Assembly (NCBI GenBank): GCA_046348585.1
Contig: JAXMDZ010000004.1
Span: 1 to 64,000, forward strand
Source: JADZAI01 sp046348585
GTDB lineage: Bacteria; Pseudomonadota; Alphaproteobacteria; Micropepsales; Micropepsaceae
Length of the DNA: 64,000 nt
Direction of reading: 5' to 3'
Shown: in pieces, positions 1-8,567 of the stretch
Position numbering within the stretch: the stretch's first letter is position 1
How the letters are laid out: the number at the start of each line of letters is the position of its first letter
Program-made: the position numbers and the translations under genes
The notes under the pieces: generated by a model
Database searches by the model: none
The model's input: the letters and a program-made list of their open reading frames with translations, nothing else
Told to the model about the DNA's origin: nothing

Positions 1-308
1 GCGTCGTCCTCCAGCACGAGGGCGACGTCGTGCGGGCTTTCGAGAAAGAGGCGCAGCGCCTTCAGGTGGCTCTGGAAGCAGGCCTCTTCGCCCTGCACGT
101 AGATGCGCCCGTCCCAGTTGGTTTCGATCAGCACGTCGTCGCGCCGGATCGTGAGGCCGCCGCGCGGCGCGAAGTCCTGCGCCTTGGCGTCGACGGCGGA
201 AACAAAGGTCGCGTCCAGCCCGGCCTTCGCGGTCTCAGATTCCATGAAGACGCGCCGCTCGGGCGCGCGATCGAGATTGATGACATAGACGCCAAGGCGC
301 GAATTCAT
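1..308 (-). CDS. Glycosyltransferase family 25 protein (LPS biosynthesis type), 3' end outside window
   Basis: This is an open frame reading leftward from the ATG at 308-306 to the window edge, giving about 102 residues with no stop. The N-terminus reads VYVINLDRAPERR. About 75-100 residues in come EEACFQSHLKAL and VALVLEDDA. These are the hallmarks of the GT25 family: an N-terminal nucleotide-sugar-binding strand and the acidic LEDDA motif. GT25 enzymes usually transfer galactose or glucose onto lipooligosaccharide core or other glycans. The acceptor cannot be told from the fragment. It is divergent from the tRNA-Gln gene. The rest of the domain lies to the left of the window. Confidence 0.85.
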   Translation of the reverse strand, partial: MNSRLGVYVINLDRAPERRVFMESETAKAGLDATFVSAVDAKAQDFAPRGGLTIRRDDVLIETNWDGRIYVQGEEACFQSHLKALRLFLESPHDVALVLEDD

Positions 309-358
309 GGGGCCGCCGCAGGATGTGTGGCCGTCCTTGTAGCCGCCCGACGGGCCGC

Positions 359-387
359 TTGCACACCCGCCCCGCGGAAGCTAGAGC
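359..387 (+). promoter_or_regulatory. Candidate sigma-70 promoter of tRNA-Gln
   Basis: A TTGCAC box (359-364) and a TAGAGC box (382-387) are separated by exactly 17 bp. The second box ends 12 bp before the mature tRNA start. Position and spacing fit a housekeeping promoter for the tRNA gene. This is inferred from sequence only. Confidence 0.5.
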
Positions 388-399
388 AGCCCCGCCTGC

Positions 400-474
400 T
401 GGGGCGTCGCCAAGCGGTAAGGCACCGGTTTTTGGTACCGGCATTCCTAGGTTCGAATCCTAGCGCCCCAGCCA
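400..474 (+). tRNA. tRNA-Gln (anticodon UUG)
   Basis: The acceptor stem TGGGGCG pairs with CGCCCCA before the discriminator G and an encoded CCA. The anticodon arm is CCGGT-TTTTGGT-ACCGG, which places TTG at positions 34-36 (UUG, Gln). The T-arm contains GGTTCGAATCC. Length is 75 nt. No integrase or duplicated tRNA 3' end was seen nearby, so there is no sign that it serves as an attachment site. Confidence 0.97.
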
Positions 475-600
475 TTTCCGCACCCGCGGGCGGCGTCCCT
501 ATGAAATTCCTATGCGCCGGGGGCGGGAGCCTGATGGTTTTCCGCATGCCCCGAGGGCGACCTTGAGCCCCAGCCGATCTCCGGCGTTCGGGAGCTTCGA

Positions 601-684
601 GTGAGCGATCTTCTTCTGGTGGGCTTTGCCGCCGTCCTGTTCGCGGGCGCGAGACTCTACGTCGCGCTCTGCGAGAGGCTTTAG
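601..684 (+). CDS. 27-residue membrane peptide at the head of the kdp operon
   Basis: A GTG start gives a 27-residue peptide, MSDLLLVGFAAV... ending in LCERL. It has one hydrophobic segment (about residues 4-23) and a charged C-terminus. It stops 2 bp before kdpF. From general knowledge, similar micro-ORFs precede kdpF in other bacterial kdp operons and are often left unannotated or called KdpF-like. The codon phase and the tight packing with kdpF make chance unlikely, but no function is known. It could be an extra stabilising subunit or a leader peptide. I see no strong Shine-Dalgarno sequence before the GTG. Confidence 0.6.
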   Translation: MSDLLLVGFAAVLFAGARLYVALCERL

Positions 685-686
685 CC

Positions 687-776
687 ATGGCGCTGGACCT
701 CTGGCTGGGCGGCGCCGTCGCCCTCTTCGTCGCCGCCTATCTCGTTTTCGCGCTGCTGCGCCCTGAAGATCTGTGA
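687..776 (+). CDS. kdpF: K+-transporting ATPase subunit KdpF
   Basis: This 29-residue peptide has a single transmembrane helix (about residues 5-24) and ends in RPEDL. It starts at an ATG 2 bp after the preceding micro-ORF and stops 10 bp before kdpA. KdpF is the small stabilising subunit of the KdpFABC potassium pump in the inner membrane. Size, hydrophobic profile and the C-terminal LxRPE(x)L-like end match the family. The gene is too short for most automatic gene callers. Confidence 0.9.
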   Translation: MALDLWLGGAVALFVAAYLVFALLRPEDL

Positions 777-786
777 GGGACGCGCC

Positions 787-2496
787 ATGACCCTGACCGG
801 CTGGCTCCAGATCGCCGTCTTCTGCATCGCCGTCCTGGCGCTGGTGAAGTCGCTCGGCTTCTTCCTGACGCGGCTGCTGAACGGCGAGCGTACCTTTCTT
901 TCGTCCGTGCTCGGTCCGGTCGAGCGCGGCTTCTATGCGCTGGCGGGCGTCAAGCCGGACGAGGACCAGCACTGGACGGCCTATGCCTTCGCCATGCTGG
1001 CCTTCAACCTGGTCGGCTTCCTTTTCCTCTACGCCGTCCTGCGGCTGCAGGACGTGCTGCCGCTGAACCCGCAGGGCTTCGCCGCCGTTCCCGATCACCT
1101 GTCCTTCAATACGGCGATCAGCTTCGTGACCAACACGAACTGGCAATCCTATGGCGGCGAAACGACGATGAGTCATTTCGCCCAGATGGCCGGGCTGACC
1201 GTCCAGAACTTCCTGTCGGCCGCCACCGGCATCGCGCTGGCCGTCGCGCTCATCCGCGGCTTCGTCCGCAAGAGCGGCCGCGGCATCGGCAATTTCTGGG
1301 CCGACGTCACGCGCATCACGCTCTATGTCCTGCTGCCGCTCTCTTTCGTTCTGGCGCTCGCCTTCGTCTGGCAGGGCGTGCCGCAGACCTTCGACGCCTC
1401 CGCCGCCGCGACGACGCTCGAAGGCGGCACGCAGACCATCGCCCTCGGTCCCGTCGCCTCGCAGGAGGCGATCAAGATGCTGGGCACCAATGGCGGCGGC
1501 TTCTTCAACGCCAACTCGGCCCATCCCTTCGAGAACCCGACCCCGCTTTCCAACTTCCTCCAGATGGTCGCCATCTTCGCCATCGGTGCGGCCCTCACCA
1601 ACGTGTTCGGCCGCATGACCGGCGACCAGCGTCAGGGCTGGGCGCTGCTCGCGGCGATGGGAATCGTCTTCATCGCGGGCGTTGCGGCGATCTATTGGGC
1701 GGAAGCGGCCGGCAATCCGATGCTGACGGCTCTCGGCCTCGACCCCGCGATGGGCAACATGGAGGGCAAGGAGGTCCGTTTCGGCCTCTCCGGCTCCGCG
1801 CTCTTCGCCGCCATCACCACTGCCGCCTCGTGCGGCGCGGTCAACGCCATGCATGCGAGCTTCACGCCGCTCGGCGGCATGGTCCCGCTCGTCAACATGG
1901 AACTGGGCGAAGTCGTCGTCGGCGGCGTCGGGGCCGGCCTCTACGGCATGCTGCTGTTCGCGATCCTGGCGGTCTTCGTGGCGGGCCTCATGGTCGGCCG
2001 CTCGCCGGAATATATCGGCAAGAAGATCGAACCGCGCGAGGTGAAGATGACCATGCTCGCGATCCTCATTCTGCCGCTCGCCATGCTCGCCTTCGCCGCC
2101 GTCGCGGTCGTCCTTCAGGACGGTCTCGCCGGCCGCCTCAACCAGGGCCCGCACGGCTTCTCGGAGATTCTCTACGCCTACACGTCGGCGGCGGCGAACA
2201 ACGGCTCGGCCTTCGCCGGACTGACCGCGGGCACGCCCTTCTACGACCTGACGCTCGGCGTCGCGATGTTCATGGGGCGCTTCCTGATGATCGTGCCGAT
2301 GCTGGCGATCGCCGGTTCGCTGGCCGCCAAGAAGGCGGCCCCGCCCTCGCTCGGCACCTTCCCGACCCATGGCGGCCTGTTCGTCGGCCTGCTGGTCGGG
2401 ACCGTGCTCATCGTCGGCGGCCTCACCTTCCTGCCGGTCCTCGCCCTCGGCCCGATCGTCGAGCATCTGGCGATGCTGGCCGGCCAGACCTTCTAG
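787..2496 (+). CDS. kdpA: Potassium-transporting ATPase subunit KdpA
   Basis: KdpA (569 residues, close to the usual ~560) is the potassium-selective channel-like subunit of the KdpFABC pump. The four pore-loop regions are visible: FVTNTNWQSYGGE, GTNGGGFFNANSAHPF, TAASCGAVNAMH and SAAANNGSAFAGL. About ten hydrophobic helices are spread along the chain. The ATG lies in the dense kdpF-A-B-C-D-E series, with 24 bp to kdpB. Expression is expected under K+ limitation or osmotic upshift through KdpD/KdpE, encoded downstream in the same run. Confidence 0.98.
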   Translation: MTLTGWLQIAVFCIAVLALVKSLGFFLTRLLNGERTFLSSVLGPVERGFYALAGVKPDEDQHWTAYAFAMLAFNLVGFLFLYAVLRLQDVLPLNPQGFAAVPDHLSFNTAISFVTNTNWQSYGGETTMSHFAQMAGLTVQNFLSAATGIALAVALIRGFVRKSGRGIGNFWADVTRITLYVLLPLSFVLALAFVWQGVPQTFDASAAATTLEGGTQTIALGPVASQEAIKMLGTNGGGFFNANSAHPFENPTPLSNFLQMVAIFAIGAALTNVFGRMTGDQRQGWALLAAMGIVFIAGVAAIYWAEAAGNPMLTALGLDPAMGNMEGKEVRFGLSGSALFAAITTAASCGAVNAMHASFTPLGGMVPLVNMELGEVVVGGVGAGLYGMLLFAILAVFVAGLMVGRSPEYIGKKIEPREVKMTMLAILILPLAMLAFAAVAVVLQDGLAGRLNQGPHGFSEILYAYTSAAANNGSAFAGLTAGTPFYDLTLGVAMFMGRFLMIVPMLAIAGSLAAKKAAPPSLGTFPTHGGLFVGLLVGTVLIVGGLTFLPVLALGPIVEHLAMLAGQTF

Positions 2497-2520
2497 GCAG
2501 AATTCAAAGGGACATCCCCG

Positions 2521-4566
2521 ATGACCGCGCGCCCCGCCTCATCCCTTTTCAGCTCCGCCATCGTCTGGCCTGCGCTCGCCGGCGCGGTCGCCAAGCTCCA
2601 CCCGCGCACCATGATCCGCTCGCCGGTCATGTTCGTCGTGGAGATCGTCGCGGCGCTGTCGACGGTGCTGCTCGTCCGCGACATCGCGGCCGGCGCGTCG
2701 TTCGGCTTCCAGCTCCAGATCGTGCTCTGGCTGTGGGCGACGGTGCTCTTTGCGACCTTCGCCGAGGCCGTCGCCGAAGGCCGCGGCAAGGCCCAGGCCG
2801 ACAGCCTGCGCCGCACGCGAAGCGACATTCTCGCCAAGCTGATCGTCGACGAGCGCACCGGGCTGATGGTGCCGACCCCGGCGCTCGAGCTGGAGCCCGG
2901 ACAGGTCGTCATGGTGGAAGCCGGCGACCTCGTTCCCTCCGACGGCGAAGTGATCGCGGGCGTCGCCTCGGTCAACGAATCGGCGATCACCGGCGAGTCC
3001 GCGCCGGTGATCCGCGAATCCGGCGGCGACCGCAGCGCCGTGACCGGCGGCACGCTGGTCATCTCCGACTGGATCAAGGTGCGCATCACCGCCGCGCCCG
3101 GCTCGACCTTCCTCGACCGCATGATCGCCCTCGTCGAAGGGGCCAAGCGGCAGAAGACGCCGAACGAGGTCGCGCTCGACATTCTGCTCGCCGGCCTCAC
3201 CCTCATCTTCCTGATGGCGGTCGCCACGATCCCGAGCTTCGCCGCCTATTCCGGCGGCGCGGTGCCGATGGTGGTGCTGGCGGCGCTGTTCGTGACGCTG
3301 ATCCCCACGACGATCGGCGCGCTCCTGTCCGCCATCGGCATCGCCGGGATGGACCGCCTCGTGCGCTTCAATGTGCTCGCCATGTCCGGCCGCGCGGTCG
3401 AGGCGGCGGGCGACGTCGATACGCTCCTGCTCGACAAGACCGGCACGATCACGCTCGGCAACCGCGTGGCGACGCAGTTCCATCCCGCGCCGGGCGTCAG
3501 CGCCGCCGCCTTCGCCGAGGCCGCCCAGCTCGCCTCGCTGGCCGACGAGACCCCCGAGGGGCGCTCGATCGTCGTGCTGGCGAAGGACGCGCACGGTATG
3601 CGCGGCCGCGATCTCGCCGGAACCGGCGCGGTCTTCGTGCCCTTCACGGCGCAGACGCGGATGAGCGGCATCGACATCGCCGGGCGCGAGATCCGCAAAG
3701 GGGCGGCCGACGCCGTCTATGCCCATGTGAAGGCCGTGGGCGGCGGCGATCCCGAAGGCTCCGTCGAGCGCATCGTCGAGGAGATCGCCCGGGCCGGCGG
3801 CACGCCGCTGGTCGTCGCCGAGGGCGCGCGCATTCTCGGCGTCGTGCAGCTGAAGGACATCGTCAAGGGCGGCATCCGCGAGCGCTTCGCCGAATTGCGG
3901 GCGATGGGCATCCGCACCGTCATGATCACCGGCGACAATGCGCTGACCGCCGCCGCCATCGCGGCCGAAGCCGGGGTGGACGATTTCCTCGCCCAGGCGA
4001 CGCCGGAAATGAAGCTTGCCCTCATCCGCGAGGAGCAGGCGAAGGGCAAGCTCGTCGCCATGTGCGGCGACGGCACCAACGACGCCCCGGCGCTCGCCCA
4101 GGCCGATGTCGGCGTCGCTATGAACTCCGGCACGGCCGCCGCTCGCGAGGCCGGCAACATGGTCGATCTCGACAGCGATCCCACCAAGCTGATCGAGATC
4201 GTGGCGATCGGCAAACAGCTGCTGATGACGCGCGGCGCGCTGACGACCTTCTCCATCGCCAACGACGTCGCCAAGTATTTCGCGATCATCCCGGCGATGT
4301 TCGTGGCGTTCTATCCCCAGCTGGCGTCGCTCAACGTCATGGAGCTCGCCAGCCCGCAGAGCGCCATTCTGTCGGCCGTCGTCTTCAACGCGCTCGTGAT
4401 CCTCGCGCTCGTGCCGCTGGCGCTGAAGGGCGTCGCCTATCGCCCGGTCGGCGCGGGCGCGCTGCTGCGCCGCAATCTCGTCATCTACGGCCTCGGCGGC
4501 ATCGTCGTGCCCTTCGCGGGCATCAAGCTCATCGACATGGGCCTGACCGCCGTCGGCCTCGCCTGA
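2521..4566 (+). CDS. kdpB: Potassium-transporting P-type ATPase subunit KdpB
   Basis: KdpB (681 residues) is the ATP-hydrolysing catalytic subunit of the Kdp pump, a P-type ATPase. The phosphorylated aspartate is D305 in DKTGTITLGN. The TGES loop of the actuator domain appears as ITGESAPVI. The hinge motif is GDGTNDAPAL, and the nucleotide domain carries KGAADAV. Transmembrane helices lie near the N-terminus, around residues 215-265, and at the C-terminus. All key residues are present and length is normal. The ATG lies 24 bp after kdpA and the gene is followed 12 bp later by kdpC. Confidence 0.98.
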   Translation: MTARPASSLFSSAIVWPALAGAVAKLHPRTMIRSPVMFVVEIVAALSTVLLVRDIAAGASFGFQLQIVLWLWATVLFATFAEAVAEGRGKAQADSLRRTRSDILAKLIVDERTGLMVPTPALELEPGQVVMVEAGDLVPSDGEVIAGVASVNESAITGESAPVIRESGGDRSAVTGGTLVISDWIKVRITAAPGSTFLDRMIALVEGAKRQKTPNEVALDILLAGLTLIFLMAVATIPSFAAYSGGAVPMVVLAALFVTLIPTTIGALLSAIGIAGMDRLVRFNVLAMSGRAVEAAGDVDTLLLDKTGTITLGNRVATQFHPAPGVSAAAFAEAAQLASLADETPEGRSIVVLAKDAHGMRGRDLAGTGAVFVPFTAQTRMSGIDIAGREIRKGAADAVYAHVKAVGGGDPEGSVERIVEEIARAGGTPLVVAEGARILGVVQLKDIVKGGIRERFAELRAMGIRTVMITGDNALTAAAIAAEAGVDDFLAQATPEMKLALIREEQAKGKLVAMCGDGTNDAPALAQADVGVAMNSGTAAAREAGNMVDLDSDPTKLIEIVAIGKQLLMTRGALTTFSIANDVAKYFAIIPAMFVAFYPQLASLNVMELASPQSAILSAVVFNALVILALVPLALKGVAYRPVGAGALLRRNLVIYGLGGIVVPFAGIKLIDMGLTAVGLA

Positions 4567-4578
4567 GGGAAATCCGCC

Positions 4579-5142
4579 ATGATCCGCCAGCTTCGCCCCG
4601 CTCTGGTTCTCTTCGCGCTTTTCACCGTCCTGACGGGTCTCATCTATCCGGCCGCCGTCACCGCCATCGCGCAGGCCGTATTCCCGGCCGAGGCGAATGG
4701 CAGTCTGATCGTTCGGGACGGGCGGATCGTCGGCTCGGCCCTGATCGGCCAGAACTTCGCCGCCGACCGCTACTTCCACGGCCGGCCCTCGGCGGCCGGC
4801 AAGGGCTACGACGCGGCCGCCTCGTCGGGCTCCAATCTCGGCCCGACCAGCCCGGCGCTTGTCGCCCGCGTCGCCGCGGACGCCGAGGCGCTGCGCGCCG
4901 CCGGATTGGCCGGCTCCATACCGGCGGACCTTGTCACCGCGTCGGGCTCCGGCCTTGATCCGCACATCACGCCTGAGGCCGCGGCGGTCCAGATTGCCCG
5001 CGTCGCCCAGGCCCGCGGTCTGGGCGAGGACAAGGTCCGCGCTCTCGTCGCCGCGGCGACCGAGGGCCGCGATCTCGGCTTCCTGGGCGAGCCCCGGGTC
5101 AATGTCCTGCGCCTCAATCTCGCCCTCGACGCCGCCAAGTGA
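4579..5142 (+). CDS. kdpC: Potassium-transporting ATPase subunit KdpC
   Basis: KdpC (187 residues) has one N-terminal transmembrane helix (about residues 10-35) and a periplasmic domain. The family motifs are visible: SALIGQNFAADRYFHGRPS, SSGSNLGPTSPAL, and DLVTASGSGLDPHITPEAA near the middle. It is thought to stabilise the KdpFABC complex and help nucleotide binding by KdpB. The gene follows kdpB by 12 bp and precedes kdpD by 34 bp. Confidence 0.97.
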   Translation: MIRQLRPALVLFALFTVLTGLIYPAAVTAIAQAVFPAEANGSLIVRDGRIVGSALIGQNFAADRYFHGRPSAAGKGYDAAASSGSNLGPTSPALVARVAADAEALRAAGLAGSIPADLVTASGSGLDPHITPEAAAVQIARVAQARGLGEDKVRALVAAATEGRDLGFLGEPRVNVLRLNLALDAAK

Positions 5143-5176
5143 GGCCGCGGCCGGAATCCGCTAGGATGGGCCGGCG

Positions 5177-7873
5177 ATGAGCGAACATCAGCCGCATGGC
5201 GAGCCCTTTCAGCCCTCCCGACTCGCGGCGCGCGGGCGGTTGAGGATTTTTCTGGGCGCGGCGCCGGGCGTCGGCAAGACCTTCGAGATGCTGCTGACCG
5301 CCCGGGCGCTGAAGGCCGAGGGCGTCGACGTCGTCGTCGGCGTGGTCGAAACGCATGGCCGCAAGGAGACCGCGGCGCTGGTCGAAGGGCTGGAGACCGT
5401 TCCGCCCCGCACCGTCCCGCATGGCGGGCAGACCCTTTCGGAGATGGACCTGGACGCCATCCTCGCCCGCCGTCCAGATCTCGTCCTGGTCGACGAGCTT
5501 GCGCACACCAATGCGCCCGGCAGCCGCCATCCCAAGCGCTACATGGATGTCGAGGAGTTGCTGGCGGCCGGCATCGACGTGCTGACGACGCTCAACATCC
5601 AGCATGTCGAAAGCCTCAACGACGTCGTCGCCCGCATCACCCGCGTCCGCGTACGCGAGGTCGTGCCCGACACGGTGCTCGATGCGGCCGACGACATCGA
5701 GATCGTCGACATCTCGCCCGACGACCTGATCAAGCGCCTCGCCGACGGCAAGGTCTATCTGCCCGAACAGGCCCGCCGGGCGCTCGAACGCTTCTTCACG
5801 CGCGGCAACCTGACGGCCTTGCGCGAACTGGCGCTGCGGCGCACGGCGGAGCGCGTGGACGGCGCCCTGCTCGATCACATGCGCAGCCACGCCATTCGCG
5901 GCCCCTGGCCGGCGGGCGAGCGGCTTCTGGTCTGCGTCACCTCCGACGAAGCCTCGCTGGGGCTCGTGCGCTACGCCAAGCGCGCCGCCGACCGGCAGCG
6001 CATCCCGTGGATCGCGCTGCATGTGGAATCGCCGCGCGAGTCGGCCGGGGGCGAGGCCGAGCGCGACCGCGTGGCCGACGCTCTTCGCCTCGCCGAACGG
6101 CTCGGCGGCCTTGCCGTTTCAATCCCCGGCGACCGGATCGCCGACGATGTGCTCGCCTTCGCGCGCGAGCGCAACGTCACCCAGATCGTTCTGGGCGCGA
6201 CGCGCCGCAGCCGCCTGTTCGAGCTGTTCAACGGCTCGGTGGCGACCGAGGTCATCCGCAAGGCCGGGCTGATCGGCGTGTCGGTCATCGCCGGCGAGCA
6301 GGAGGTGAGCGCCGAGGACAAGGCGGCCCTCGGCGCGGCGCCGCGGACCGGCCTCGGCGCGGACTGGCAGTCCTATGTCCTGGCCGCGGCGAGCGTCGCG
6401 CTGGCGACCTGCGTCGGCCTGCTGGCGCAGCCCTATGTCGGGCTGGAGACGATCGACCTCATCTTCCTGGTCAGCGTGCTCTCGGTCGCCGCCTCGCGCG
6501 GGCTGTGGCCCTCGCTTGCCGCCAGCCTCGGCTCGTCGCTCTGCTACAATTTCTTCTTCATCCCGCCGCTTCACACCTTCACCATCACCGATCCCGCGAA
6601 CGTCGCGGCCTTCGCTGTCTTCCTGATCGTCGCCCTGGTGGTGAGCCAGCTCGCGGCGCGCGTGCGCGGACAGGTGATCGCGGCGCGCAGCCGCGCCCGC
6701 TCGACCGAGGCGCTCTACGGCTTTGCCCGCAAGATCGCGGACGCCGATTCGCTCGACGACCTGCTCTGGGCGGTCGCCTTCCAGATCGCCTCGATGCTGA
6801 AACTCGAAGTCGTGTTGCTGATGCCGGAGAACGGAACGCTGACCGTGCGCGCCGCCTATCCGCCGGATGACGAGCTGGACGCGGCCGATCTTGGGGCCGC
6901 GCGCTGGGCCTTCGACAACGCACGCGCGGCGGGGCGAGGGGCCGACACGCTGCCCGGCGCGAAACGGCTCTTCATGCCGCTGCGCACCGCCAAGGCGGTG
7001 GTCGCCGTCGCCGGGCTGACGAGGGAGCATCCGGGCGCGCTGCTCACCCCAGGGTCCATGCGCCTCCTGGGGGCGCTGCTGGATCAGGCGGCGGTCGCCA
7101 TCGAGCGGCTGGACCTGTCGCGGCACATGGCGGCCGCGCGCGTCGAGGCCGAAACCGAACGTCTGCGCTCGGCACTCCTCGCCTCGCTTTCGCACGATCT
7201 GAAGACGCCGCTCGCCTCCATCCTCGGAGCCGCAACGACGCTGAAGAGCTACGGCACGCTGATCGAAGCGCCGGCCCGCGACGAGCTTGTCGAGACGATC
7301 GAGGACGAGGCCGGGCGGATGACCCGCTTCGTCGGCAATCTGCTCGACCTTTCGCGCCTCGAATCGGGGACCATCCGCCTCGACCGCTCCGCCGTCGATC
7401 TCGCCGACCAGGTGTCGAGCGCCATCGCGCGCGCCGGTCCGGCGCTGAAGCAGCGCCCGGTCGATATCGACATCGCGGCCGACCTTCCGTTCGTCACGGC
7501 GGACGCTTTGCTGCTGGAGCATGTCCTCATCAATCTGCTTGAAAACGCTGCGAAATACACGCCCGGCGGATCGCGCATCGCCATTGCGGCGCGGCGGGCG
7601 GAAGGCGGCGTCCGGCTCGAAATCGCCGACGAGGGGCCGGGAATACCGGAGGCCGATCTTCATCGGATATTCGAACGCTACTACCGGGCGGAGGACCGCG
7701 ACCGCCGGGCCGCGGGCGCCGGGCTCGGCCTTGCGATCTGCAAGGGCTTCATGGCGGCGATGGGCGGCGATATCGTCGCGTCGAACCGGGCGGGCGGGAA
7801 AGGCGCGGTCTTCACGCTGATCTTCCCGCCCGCCCTTGTCCTTCCGCCGGGAGAGGCCGAACCTGCGTCATGA
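5177..7873 (+). CDS. kdpD: Osmosensitive K+ channel sensor histidine kinase KdpD
   Basis: KdpD (898 residues, full length) senses potassium limitation and osmotic stress at the inner membrane and phosphorylates KdpE. The N-terminal KdpD domain has a Walker A motif, GAAPGVGKT, at residues 27-35, and VDELAHTNAPGSRH follows. A universal-stress-like domain spans roughly 245-370. The four-helix DUF4118 membrane region begins near 395, a GAF-like region lies around 505-640, and the HisKA box LSHDLKTPLAS has its phosphorylatable His at 673. The HATPase domain shows NLLENAAKYTP and GLGLAICKG. The stop overlaps the kdpE start by 4 nt (ATGA), implying translational coupling. Confidence 0.97.
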   Translation: MSEHQPHGEPFQPSRLAARGRLRIFLGAAPGVGKTFEMLLTARALKAEGVDVVVGVVETHGRKETAALVEGLETVPPRTVPHGGQTLSEMDLDAILARRPDLVLVDELAHTNAPGSRHPKRYMDVEELLAAGIDVLTTLNIQHVESLNDVVARITRVRVREVVPDTVLDAADDIEIVDISPDDLIKRLADGKVYLPEQARRALERFFTRGNLTALRELALRRTAERVDGALLDHMRSHAIRGPWPAGERLLVCVTSDEASLGLVRYAKRAADRQRIPWIALHVESPRESAGGEAERDRVADALRLAERLGGLAVSIPGDRIADDVLAFARERNVTQIVLGATRRSRLFELFNGSVATEVIRKAGLIGVSVIAGEQEVSAEDKAALGAAPRTGLGADWQSYVLAAASVALATCVGLLAQPYVGLETIDLIFLVSVLSVAASRGLWPSLAASLGSSLCYNFFFIPPLHTFTITDPANVAAFAVFLIVALVVSQLAARVRGQVIAARSRARSTEALYGFARKIADADSLDDLLWAVAFQIASMLKLEVVLLMPENGTLTVRAAYPPDDELDAADLGAARWAFDNARAAGRGADTLPGAKRLFMPLRTAKAVVAVAGLTREHPGALLTPGSMRLLGALLDQAAVAIERLDLSRHMAAARVEAETERLRSALLASLSHDLKTPLASILGAATTLKSYGTLIEAPARDELVETIEDEAGRMTRFVGNLLDLSRLESGTIRLDRSAVDLADQVSSAIARAGPALKQRPVDIDIAADLPFVTADALLLEHVLINLLENAAKYTPGGSRIAIAARRAEGGVRLEIADEGPGIPEADLHRIFERYYRAEDRDRRAAGAGLGLAICKGFMAAMGGDIVASNRAGGKGAVFTLIFPPALVLPPGEAEPAS

Positions 7874-8547
7874 GCGAGACGCCGATCCTCATCGTCGACG
7901 ACGAAGCGCCCATAAGGCGGCTGCTGCGCACCGGGCTTGCGACGCAGGGGTTTCAGGTGTTCGAGGCGGCGACGGCGGCCGAGGGCGAGGTGCTGCTGGC
8001 ACGCGAACGTCCCGACGCCCTGCTGCTGGATCTGGGGCTTCCCGACAAGGACGGGCTCGACCTGATCCGCGAGATGCGTGCGCGCAAGGACACGACGCCG
8101 ATCATCGTGCTGTCGGCGCGGGGCGAGGAGCGGGCCAAGATCGACGCGCTCGACCTCGGGGCCGACGACTATGTGACGAAGCCGTTCGGCATCGGGGAAC
8201 TCGTCGCCCGCATCCGCACGGCCCTGCGCCACCGCGTCCAGCAGCAGGGCGGCGAGCCCGTCTATGAGCGGGGCGGTCTCTTTGTCGATCTGTCGCGCCG
8301 TCTCGTCCGCTGCGACGGGACGGACGTGAAACTTTCGCCCAAGGAGTTCGAGATCCTGCGCCTGCTCGTCACCCATGCCGGCAAGGTTCTCACCCACCGC
8401 ATGCTCATGCGCGAGATCTGGGGCGGCGGTGGCGACGTGCAGTATCTGCGCATCTATGTGCGCCAGCTGCGGCAGAAGCTGGAACGCCACCCCGACCGCC
8501 CCGAACGCATCCTCACCGAAACCGGCGTCGGCTACCGGCTCGCCTGA
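7870..8547 (+). CDS. kdpE: Response regulator KdpE (OmpR/PhoB family)
   Basis: KdpE (225 residues) is the transcriptional activator of the kdp operon. The receiver domain shows the acidic pair D10-D11, the phospho-acceptor D54 in LLLDLGLPDKDG, and the conserved Lys in DDYVTKPF. The C-terminal winged helix carries KLSPKEFEILRLL and ends with TETGVGYRLA, typical of OmpR-type regulators. The start overlaps the kdpD stop. The gene is convergent with the autotransporter, with only 20 bp between the stops. KdpD and KdpE being cotranscribed with the pump suggests autoregulation. Confidence 0.97.
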   Translation: MSETPILIVDDEAPIRRLLRTGLATQGFQVFEAATAAEGEVLLARERPDALLLDLGLPDKDGLDLIREMRARKDTTPIIVLSARGEERAKIDALDLGADDYVTKPFGIGELVARIRTALRHRVQQQGGEPVYERGGLFVDLSRRLVRCDGTDVKLSPKEFEILRLLVTHAGKVLTHRMLMREIWGGGGDVQYLRIYVRQLRQKLERHPDRPERILTETGVGYRLA

Positions 8548-8557
8548 GCCGGTAGCC
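8530..8557. terminator. Inverted repeat spanning the kdpE stop codon
   Basis: GGCTACCGGCT (8530-8540) is perfectly complementary to AGCCGGTAGCC (8547-8557), with a 6-nt loop containing the last codons of kdpE. The stem sits between two convergent genes, so it could end transcription from either side. There is no U-tract, so Rho-independent activity is doubtful. Confidence 0.4.
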
Positions 8558-8567
8558 CGAACCGGCG

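Noticed and set aside
400..474. tRNA-Gln as an integration site for a mobile element
   Set aside because: No integrase, no duplicated tRNA end and no composition shift were seen nearby.
1695..4965. Very long overlapping reading frames on both strands across kdpA-kdpB, up to about 1087 residues
   Set aside because: They are Arg/Gly/Ala-rich low-complexity translations in the alternative frames of a high-GC coding region; the KdpA and KdpB motifs account for this DNA.
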